Source: Coemansia sp. RSA 1804
Lineage: Eukaryota > Kickxellomycota > Kickxellomycetes > Kickxellales > Kickxellaceae
Assembly (NCBI GenBank): GCA_027578815.1
Contig: JANBTH010000587.1
Coordinates: forward strand, 1 to 14,333
Reading direction: 5' to 3'
Length of the DNA stretch: 14,333 bases
Part shown: one piece after another, positions 1 to 7,459 of the stretch
Layout of the letters: each line of letters begins with the position of its first letter
How positions within the stretch are numbered: the stretch's first letter is position 1
Position numbers and translations under genes: made by a program
Notes under the pieces: model-generated
The model's database searches: none
The model's input: the letters and a program-made list of their open reading frames with translations, nothing else
What the model was told of the DNA's origin: nothing

Positions 1-3000
1 ATCGTCCTCGAATGCGTTCTTCAGCGCCCGGACCAGCAGCTCGATGTTGCGTGGAAATCCGTCGCTTGCGTCGCAGATGACGATGTGGTTGGCTGTGGTT
101 TCGGGAACCACGTTGCGGCGTCTTGCCGCTCTTCTGGTGCGTGTCCGGTCGGCGGTGGCAATAGCAGAGGTGGCAGTGGCTGCTTCTGCCTCCGGTGTGT
201 CGGTGTCGCTCCCCCGTGCCACGTTGTTCTTGTTGTGTGCTGGTGAGAAATAGGAACTGTCGCTGTCGCTCAGGTAGTTTGGCTGTCTGCCGCGTCTGCT
301 TCTTCTACTGCCGCCGCCCGGTGTTCTGATAACCATTCTCCGCGGGCCCCCCACCTGCTGTTGCTGGAACTGGAACTGCTGCTGCTGCTGCTGCTGCTGC
401 TGTGGTGGTGGGACGGTTAGGCGGGTAAGATGGTCTGCTGCCGGTTGTCTGTGCGCGCCAGTTGCTGTTCCCCCGCCGCCGCCAAACATGCTGAACAGAC
501 TGAACCGTGCAGAAAACGGCGATCCGCCAGGCGTTGTTGCTGTTATTGTTTGGTGCTCGATTGCACCGGCACCGTCCATCTCGGGCGTGGTGGCTCCAAC
601 ATCAATATCAGCGTCAGCATCGATATACTCCACCTTGGCGCTCTCGCCAGCATAGTCATCGGCCTTACTCGGTTCCTGCCTGCTCAGCCGTCTGATGCGC
701 GTGCTCCGGATCGACACCCGCTCCGAGTACATCATCGCGTCAAGCACCGACTGGATGTCCGTGGAGATGGCGAACAGCATATCGTGTTTCTGCAACACGT
801 AGTTCCGCGGCGACAGAAGCACCTGGTAGTAGTAGTTGGAGCCCGCGGGTTCCAGCGACGGATGGAAGCCCATCGTTTGCTTGTGCGCCGCCGTCTTGTT
901 GCTTGATAGACTGCCGACCCCGAATATCAGCAGGCCGTGGCACCGGTAGAAGTACCGCGCGGCCTTGAAGAACGATTTCCCGACTAGTGAGCTTGGAACG
1001 TGCGCTTGGTATATCTCCTGGCTGATCCCGTGCATGTACGTCTTGACCCAGCCGTCATCTACAGAGCAAGACCACATTGTCTTCAAGCATAGGGACGTGG
1101 ATTAGGCGCGCTGTTGTTATAGTAGGGGACTAGCTTGCTCTGCATAAACAAACACTTTATACAGCAGTGCAAGTACGACAGTGCTTCGAAATGGTAAGCT
1201 TACCTTCTGACTGCGCCAGCGATTCGGCAAACACGCCGGTGAGGTCCCAGCCGCTGTGGTCGCCGACGGTCTTGGAGAGCATGAACGCCAGGGTGGCGAA
1301 TCCTGGGGTGGCCGAGTTCTGCGCCATAATGCCCATCCTCATCTCGTCCACACAGAGCACCCTGGATGTCTGCAAGTAGCTCATATGTGACATGCTTCCG
1401 GGGAGTATGGTTTGCGCAAACACCTGGAACTTTGGCCGATGCACCATCGACGAGTCCGCGCCCTGGTGGCTGTGGTGTTTTTCTGTTCCACTCCCGTGCA
1501 GCGACAACGACAGCGATGGCGATGACGATGGGTGTGACTGCGACGAAGATGCGGTGGAGGAGGACGAGTTGAATGCGCTTAGCGATAGTGCGATTAGCAC
1601 GGTCTCGGCGTCCTCCTCGATCCCCGTCCCGCGACTGTACTTGCGCGATAGGATGTACACGCACGACGCCAGATCCACGCGCGCTCGCTTTAGGGCCTTG
1701 AAGCTCGTTGCGCGCCTAAACGAGGAAAAGGAATTAAGAGACAAAGAAACATTAGTACACAGGATGTAAAAAGATGCCTCACATGTCGACAGCAGCAACA
1801 GCAGCAACAGAACCTTACCCTTTCACATAGAACACCCTGTTCGCGTACGCGGGGTCCTGCAGAAGCGCCTTCATCTCGAGGGTGGGCTCGTCGGGGTGCA
1901 GAACAACGATGGTGGTTCTGAAGATATTGGGCCCGTGGTCGGCGTTGAAGAACTCGTGGAGGAACTGGCGGATCGAGTCCAGCTCGATTGCTCCGCACAC
2001 CAGGGCGTGGCGGGACGCAGCCGGCAGCGCTATTGTTTTCGTGTACGCGGATGTTTTGATGGCCAGATCCACCAGCCGGGTCACCCGCGAGGGCACCGCG
2101 AATGCGATCAGCCCGACGATGGCCATCGAGATGAGTTCCGAGAACACGCTGCGCGGGATCGAGTCGTCGGAGCCCAGGGCGCTCACTACAGGAGAAATAA
2201 ATTGGAGCGATTAGTGTTTAGTCAGCACAAGAGGGACAACCCCCTTCTACATTGTTGCTTGTTCATCGCAGAAACCCGCGTAGCTGAACTTACTTGAGAT
2301 AAAGTATATCGCGTCCAGAAAGTCAAACCCGTTGAACGCGATGTCGTTGTTCTGCGAGTACCAGTAGATGCCCGAGTGCACGACGCTGGCGAAGAACAGG
2401 ATGGCCACGACTATGTCGCTTCCGAGCGACGCTGCCTCGCGTCGGATGAGCGTCAGCCGCAGCCACCTAGCGGATGACGCGAGCATCGCCAGCACCCGCT
2501 TGATGGCGTAGTGCAGCCGGAGGAACCGCGCCGGGTAGAATATAGCCTATAATCAGAAGCACTGTAGATCTGGTATGCAGTTAAGCACGGCCGCCTGGCT
2601 GGCTGTTTGTGTATAGGAGTGGCAATTCAAAGTGGAATTACTCCCCCCCCAGGACATTTCCCTCCTTCCTGTACTAATATTACTTACCATGACTCCGGCG
2701 CTCATGTAGCTGTTCCTGACGGCGGCGCTATGCATGCTCATAGCGAAGGCGGTGATCGGGGACACGAAGGCGAAGAAGACAACGAGATGCTCGAACGCCC
2801 GGTGGTTGGCGTTGATGACCACGTAGCGGGCAATGTACTGCGCCAGGAACACAACGGCCACCAGGAACTCGACACACCTGTTGGCCGCCGGGATCCGCAG
2901 CGGCTCGTTCTTCGCGTCCACCACGGTCGTGTTGACCACGTATATGATGCAGAGCGCTGCGTTTAGCGCGAAATCCACGGTGTCCCAGATCCGCCCCCAC

Positions 3001-3086
3001 ACCGTGGTGTCGATGAAGAACAGGAGCCGCTGTCGCCAGCTGTTGACTATGTTGTCGATGCTGACGAATGTGGCCAGCTCCGACAT
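1..3086 (-). CDS. BK/Slo-like (Ca2+-activated K+ channel family) membrane protein, 5 exons, 3' end outside window
   Basis: A six-helix channel-type protein with cytoplasmic RCK domains. Exons on the minus strand are 3086-2688, 2546-2294, 2185-1819, 1715-1204 and 1058-1 (continuing). The introns of 141, 108, 103 and 145 bases all start GTAAG and end AG, and phases 0, 1, 2, 1 join without a stop, giving at least 863 residues. Hydrophobic segments lie at about 33-53 (S1), 70-90 (S2), 98-118 (S3), 129-150 (S4, with R140 and R143), 172-196 (S5) and 230-253 (S6), with a pore helix at about 207-218. RCK1 begins near residue 277 (HALVCGAIELDSIRQFLHEF), closely matching BK RCK1, and continues through YVKG, AETVLIALSLS and an FAQTILPGSMSHM stretch. 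A low-complexity linker (about 650-830, with nine glutamines) precedes the start of RCK2 (NHIVICDASDGF, from 834). The protein starts directly before S1, so the S0 helix of animal BK is not present. The K+ filter is replaced (MSALGSDDS in place of MSTVGYGDV). Membrane location and ligand-gating are inferred from the family; ion selectivity cannot be assumed. The Ca2+-bowl region would lie outside the window. Confidence 0.85.
376..402 (-). repeat. (CAG)9 trinucleotide repeat coding polyglutamine in the channel linker
   Basis: Nine uninterrupted CTG units on the plus strand read as CAG (glutamine) in the channel frame. They are followed by FQFQQQQ. The tract lies in the poorly structured linker between the two RCK domains, where length changes should be tolerated. 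Confidence 0.9.
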
Positions 3087-4371
3087 TGTCTATTTTGTTG
3101 CAGAAATAGAGAAGGAGGAAATGTTGCTTTTGCGTGGGTGGCTGTTTAGATGGTATATGCAGTGCAGTGATAGTTAATAACGGTATGTATTGTAAATACG
3201 ATACAATGCACGGGGATGCGTCTATATATGCGGTTAATAAAAGGTGAAATAATGTGAAGAAAAAGGAAACGTAAAAACACACAATATTAAGCGACCACAT
3301 CCTTTCTCTTTTTTTTTTTTTTATTCAAACTGTTCTTTTACCGAGTAAAGCTTTATACATCCCACATTCGGTGGTTCGTTTTCCGCAACACATGTCGAAT
3401 AGCCGAGACATGAATGAAAACAAAAGAAAAAGGAATTGATGATTTCAAATAAAAAAATAAAAAGCATGACCATAGTGAAAAATTCCAAATCCACACGGAG
3501 CCCGTCCACTTGATACCGTCCGGTTGCTGGTCAAAAGATATAAAAAACATGTGCTTACAGTATACAAAGCATGAAATAACGGAACGATGAATGGGAAAAA
3601 AAACAAATGCGCGAAATCGAACATGTGCACAGGTCACAGTACCCACCATGATAACACCACACCCACTTGTCTCCATGGTGTTGCGGTACACATGTGGGTT
3701 GGTAAGAAAATAGAAACAAAAGGTGAAAAGTGGATGTGGATGGCGGACGACGTTGTTAGTAAATGGGAGGGGGGGGACAATCTATTCACTTGTTCTCCAC
3801 CCGGAATTCTACATGACTTTTGGATGTTTTACATTTATATTTCCGCCCGCCTACTGCTGCGCTACATGTCAGGCGTGCAAAACCTTTTTGCCATTTACTG
3901 CGTCTATCGTCTCCACAGGTTTTTGCTTGCATGCAAATAAAAAGCAAAGTGCTTAATCGCCATATTTTCTTTTTCTCGCCTTTAGAATATTTATTCTATC
4001 CAAATAGGAAACAAAAGAGGTGTCCCTGCAGATGTATCAATTGCATAGTTCATGCTCGCACAAGTAAGAAGCGAAGAAGTGAGCAGTAGAACACACAATG
4101 GGTTCTTTGATGTTTCTGCATGTAAGGACATATTTGTGGAGAACGCAGAGATACGTGATACAACTTTCTCCCTGACAATTTCTTCAGAGTCCATGTGCCC
4201 GAATAGAAAAAAATAGGTTAATAGAACATAAAGTACATTTTATTCATGCGTCCGAAATATTATTTTTAGCAATATTGTTTATGAAAGTCGGCTTTAAATT
4301 TGCGTTTAGAAAAAAAAGCGGGAGGGGGTGTATAACATAGACAACACCGACGGAATACAAAAACAAACCAC
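3087..4371. other. Divergent intergenic region between the channel and the b561 gene; no convincing gene
   Basis: About 1.3 kb of mostly AT-rich sequence. It must hold the promoters of the channel (read leftward from 3086) and the b561 gene (read rightward from 4372). A 14-base T run at 3309-3322 overlaps a minus-strand AATAAA (3325-3320). A plus-strand AATAAA lies at 3936-3941 and another minus-strand one at 3995-3990. An imperfect dyad of 7-base arms (TGTATTG / CGATACA, from 3186) lies about 100 bases upstream of the channel start. Small open frames exist on both strands (3587-3940 plus, 117 residues; 4194-3991 minus, 67 residues), but their codon choice is unlike the GC-rich neighbours and I recognise no family. 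I see no tRNA or other structural RNA. Confidence 0.6.
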
Positions 4372-5547
4372 ATGGCAAGCACAGGCGGGATGCAGACGGT
4401 TATCGACGAAATACGTCACTCGCGGAACTGGATAGCACAGATAGTCAGCAGCAAGCGACACGAGCAGCAGCGGGCCATGCTGCTGCACTCGCCACCGACG
4501 CAGCCGGCATCCGGCGCACAGGCCATCCCGCTGCAGCAGGTGCCGCCGGTCTGCCACGTGCAGCGCCACACGGCCGATGACGACAGCGCCGATGGTGGGT
4601 TCCTTGCTGACGAGGAGCGGGCGGCTGCCGAGCGGCAGCTGAAGTTCCACCACCACCGCTGCCGCCGCAGCACCACCGACGACCAGATCTGCGCACTGGT
4701 GTCCGGCGCTTCTGCTGCTGACAGCAGTGAGAGCCAACTGGTCTCGCCAGCAGCAGACGATTACGACGGGCCTCCGAAGCACGGCCTCTGCTGCGGCCGA
4801 CAGACCAGCAGCACCACTGTTGCTATCACCACAAAGGCCGTCATGTTTGGGCTGACGCAGGTTATGTTGCTGGTCTTCGTGGCAGCGCTCTGCGCGGATG
4901 CCCGATCCAGGCCAGTGTCGCCGGGCTTCTGGCACCCGCTCATCATGGCCGCCATGCTGGTTCTGTCCGTCGAAGCAACGGCCGTGCTGCAGGTGTGCGA
5001 GTGGCCGATTCCGCCGCACCGAAAACGCACCCTCCACGTTGCTCACATTGCCTTGCACTGTCTCTCGGCCGCGGCCGGGGTTGCAGGAATCGGCGAGTGC
5101 ATCTACTTTAAGCGGCGGATGCTCACTGCCAGAGCCCACCCACCACAGCAGGAAGAGGAAGGAGCAATGGCATTGCCAGAGACCACCAATAGCAGCCCAA
5201 CATTCTCCTCCTCCTCTGGCCATGCGTGTGTTGGGAAGCTGGCTGTTTTTCTCTTTCTGTGCCAGCTGGTCTTTGGCGCGTACGTGCGGTTCTCGTCGCT
5301 GCCAACAAGGGCTGCGGGCCAACAGCCCAAACACTACTTGAAGAAGTACCACCGGGCGGCCGGCTACGCTGTTCTGCTCTTCCTTTGGCTGAGCGCCTGG
5401 CTTGGCATCCACAGCCGGCAGCGGGTCTTGGCTGGCGGCCAGGAGGCGGGCGGTCTCGTCGGCACCTGGATCTGGGCGCTCGTGTTTGTTGGTCTGTTGG
5501 TTGGCATCCTTGTGCCGATAGACAGGGCAAAGTTTGGATTCAAGTGA
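4372..5547 (+). CDS. Cytochrome b561-domain transmembrane electron carrier, CYB561D2-like
   Basis: A predicted six-helix, two-haem membrane protein of 391 residues. Proteins of this family move electrons across a membrane, typically from cytosolic ascorbate to ferric iron or monodehydroascorbate; substrate and membrane here are inferred. Helices are at about 152-174, 187-207, 222-243, 287-305, 328-347 and 362-384. The four haem ligands of the family can be matched: H188 (FWHPLIM, helix 2), H222 (TLHVAHIALH, helix 3), H284 (SSGHACVGKL, helix 4) and H327 (KKYHRAAGY, helix 5). Two features differ from compact family members. One is a soluble N-terminal extension of about 150 residues containing Cys and His clusters (CHVQRH at 61, HHHRC at 93, HGLCC at 137). 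The other is a helix 3-4 loop lengthened by an acidic, Ser-rich insert (about 250-283). The start is supported by the ACCACATGG context and the shift from AT-rich to GC-rich sequence there. It is a single exon and is followed in tandem by ATG29. Confidence 0.82.
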   Translation: MASTGGMQTVIDEIRHSRNWIAQIVSSKRHEQQRAMLLHSPPTQPASGAQAIPLQQVPPVCHVQRHTADDDSADGGFLADEERAAAERQLKFHHHRCRRSTTDDQICALVSGASAADSSESQLVSPAADDYDGPPKHGLCCGRQTSSTTVAITTKAVMFGLTQVMLLVFVAALCADARSRPVSPGFWHPLIMAAMLVLSVEATAVLQVCEWPIPPHRKRTLHVAHIALHCLSAAAGVAGIGECIYFKRRMLTARAHPPQQEEEGAMALPETTNSSPTFSSSSGHACVGKLAVFLFLCQLVFGAYVRFSSLPTRAAGQQPKHYLKKYHRAAGYAVLLFLWLSAWLGIHSRQRVLAGGQEAGGLVGTWIWALVFVGLLVGILVPIDRAKFGFK

Positions 5548-5849
5548 AAAAGGAAAAGAGGAATTTTTTTTTCTCCAAATAATAGAAAATATTGGTCATG
5601 CACTGGTTCCCCACAACCATCAACAGACAATGCGTTGTGGATAAGAAAAAAAGATTGGGCATTTTATTTCCAACAAATGTATGCATCCCTTTTTTTTCCT
5701 TTGTGTGTTTTTGCCAACCTCTTAAAAGGAAACAAACAAAGGAATCCTTAGTATTTATCTTTTCCTCCCTTCTCCACTCTGTTTTTCTAATTAGCATTTA
5801 TATATCCATCCTACTTGTACACTATTATCACCACAACCATAAACACACG
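5548..5849. other. Tandem intergenic region: b561 3' end and ATG29 5' leader
   Basis: AT-rich with T runs (about 5562-5572 and 5689-5698). The ATG29 frame stays open upstream to 5592, but translation of that stretch is low-complexity and AT-biased and does not resemble Atg29, so I treat it as leader and promoter. No exact AATAAA is seen just after the b561 stop; AATAAT near 5578 is the closest match. Confidence 0.5.
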
Positions 5850-7066
5850 ATGAACACTGACCACAGACAGGAAAGACCGGTGCACATTATACTCCGGTAC
5901 CCGTTCAAACGACCAGCCGATTTCAGCCCCCCGCAACTGACAAAAACAGGAAAGAAATGGAGTCTGGAGGAACAGGTGTGGCGGTGTCTCCTATCGCTCC
6001 CGGGTCCCGACCGGCCGCAGGACATACTGGCGGAGCTGGAGCAGGACGAGGTGACCTTTGACTGGGAGCTCCTGGCGACCACGCTGGAGGTGACGCTGGG
6101 CCAGGTGTTTGAGGCCGCGTCCAACCTGTTTGTCCAGCATCTTGGTCGGCCCCTGGACATTGCCGAGGAGAGCATCCAGTTCACACGAAACGGCGCGGAT
6201 AGGGCGGAGCAGTTGCAGTTGCAGATACATCTACAGGGCGCGGGTGGGCTGCCGGTGTCGTCTGTTGCGGCGGGCATGGAGGAGACGGAGGAGGAGGCGG
6301 AGGAAGAGGTGGTGGGTGGCGATGCTGCTTATGCAAGCAGTGCGCCGCCCGTAGATGGGCTGCGTGGTAGGGGCGGTGTTTTCTCCCCCGTTGCCGGAGA
6401 CAGAGGGTTGCACGGAGCAGTGTACAACAGCGAGCCGCCACCACTACCACCGCCGCCGACAGCAACAGCAACAGCAACAGCAGCAGCGGCAGCAGCAGCA
6501 GCACACGTGGAGTCGTTGATGCCTGTTGATAGAACCTCGTCTGCCTCGCTGGATCTTCCACCCGATGCCGGCGACTTTAGCCGCGCCGGTCTGCGCAGCG
6601 TGGAGTCGCTGGGAAGAGCAGGGTCGGGGGACGAGTCGTCGGTCTCGCCGGCAGTCAACCTTGGAACAGCAACGCCCGATGGAGGCAGCGAGACCAGTCG
6701 GCGGTCGGAACAGCAAGCGGAAGAAGGTGGCGAAGATGAAGCGCCGCATCGTGCGTCATATCGTGCTGTGGATTCCGACCAGTCCATGCGCTCATCATCT
6801 GTTTTGACAGAAAAAGGTCGGAAGAACGACATCCCGGCTGCTCAGAAAAACACCATCGGTGGTGGCAGCGGCGGTAGTAATAGCAGGGGAGCTGGAGGTG
6901 CGTATGCCGCGAACGCGGAGGAGGAAGACGATGACCAGATTATGCGGCAGAGCATGCTTGCCGAAGCCATGGGGTCGCGGCTTGAGCCGGCAGACTATAC
7001 CCGTGTGCGGCGCAACACCACAGCCGCAGCCACGGCAAGCGGCATCCCGCCGTCGTTGCTCGGCGG

Positions 7067-7102
<36 letters not shown>

Positions 7103-7382
7103 CCAGAGACTGAAGCAGATAAATGCGGTGTCGTCGTTAAATAACCGCGGGCTGCGGCAGCTGCCGAGCTCCTTGGGCAGGCGGGAGGAAAAGCAGGCGG
7201 CGGATTCGCTTGCCTCGTCGCTGTCGTTCAGTGATCTGTCGGCCAGCTCGTTGACGGAGTCGGCGATGCAGGACGCACTGCTGTCGGAGGCAATGAACGC
7301 GAGCACCACGATGTCGTCGATGATTCTTGGAAGCCGAGTGTTTCCGTGGTCGAAGAAAAAGAAGCCTCCGAAAAAGAGCTAG
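5850..7382 (+). CDS. ATG29: Autophagy-related protein 29 (Atg29)
   Basis: Atg29 is part of the Atg17-Atg31-Atg29 scaffold, which organises the phagophore assembly site with Atg1/Atg13 at the onset of autophagy. The predicted protein has 510 residues. The N-terminal Atg29 domain spans about 10-98: a beta-strand opening (PVHIILRYPFKRPADF), a helix around KKWSLEEQVWRCLLSL, then FDWELLATTLEVTLGQVF and an aromatic helix ending SNLFVQHL. The middle (about 115-450) is low-complexity, with acidic Glu runs, a Thr-Ala then polyalanine tract, Ser/Gly-rich segments and eleven glutamines. The C-terminus keeps the fungal Atg29 signature (SFSDLSASSLTESAMQDALL, about 460-479) and ends in a very basic tail (KKKKPPKKS). 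The frame is open from 5592, but I chose the ATG at 5850 because the Atg29 domain starts ten residues later and the earlier codons read as AT-rich leader. It is longer than the 213-residue yeast protein because of the middle region. It converges on KRE33. Confidence 0.88.
6463..6503 (+). repeat. ACAGCA/GCA-repeat coding Thr-Ala and polyalanine in ATG29
   Basis: Imperfect ACAGCA units grade into GCA/GCG codons, giving an alternating Thr-Ala stretch and then eight alanines. Lies in the disordered middle of Atg29. Confidence 0.8.
7068..7100 (+). repeat. (CAG)11 trinucleotide repeat coding polyglutamine in ATG29
   Basis: Eleven uninterrupted CAG codons, then CAC CAG. A pure microsatellite of this kind is likely to vary in length between strains. 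Confidence 0.92.
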
Positions 7383-7420
7383 CTGCCTCTCCCCCCCATT
7401 CTATTTCATTTAATTAGACA

Positions 7421-7426
7421 TTTATT
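7421..7426 (-). terminator. Putative KRE33 polyadenylation signal (AATAAA)
   Basis: TTTATT on the plus strand reads AATAAA on the minus strand, 34 bases beyond the KRE33 stop codon. It lies in the 77-base gap between the convergent ATG29 and KRE33 genes, so the two 3' ends probably overlap. Confidence 0.5.
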
Positions 7427-7459
7427 CAGTTTGTTGGTAACCAAAAGGGAAAAAATAGG

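Noticed and set aside
430..943. Open frames on the plus strand (158 residues) and on a second minus-strand frame (67 residues)
   Set aside because: Both lie within channel exon 5, whose own frame is open across the entire segment and continues the RCK1 region.
2186..2293. Possibility that the missing GYG filter is hidden in intron 2 or lost by mis-splicing
   Set aside because: Reading the intron in the channel frame gives SKFSYAGFCDEQATM then a stop, with no GYG. The donor GTAAGT, the CTGAC/CTAAAC branch-like sequence and the CTGTAG acceptor support the splice used.
4306..5412. 368-residue open frame on the minus strand
   Set aside because: Antisense to the b561 gene. Its translation is low-complexity, while the plus strand carries the b561 helices and all four haem histidines.
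5592..5849. Upstream extension of the ATG29 frame by 86 codons
   Set aside because: Composition is AT-rich like an untranslated leader, the translation is unlike Atg29, and the conserved domain begins just after the ATG at 5850.
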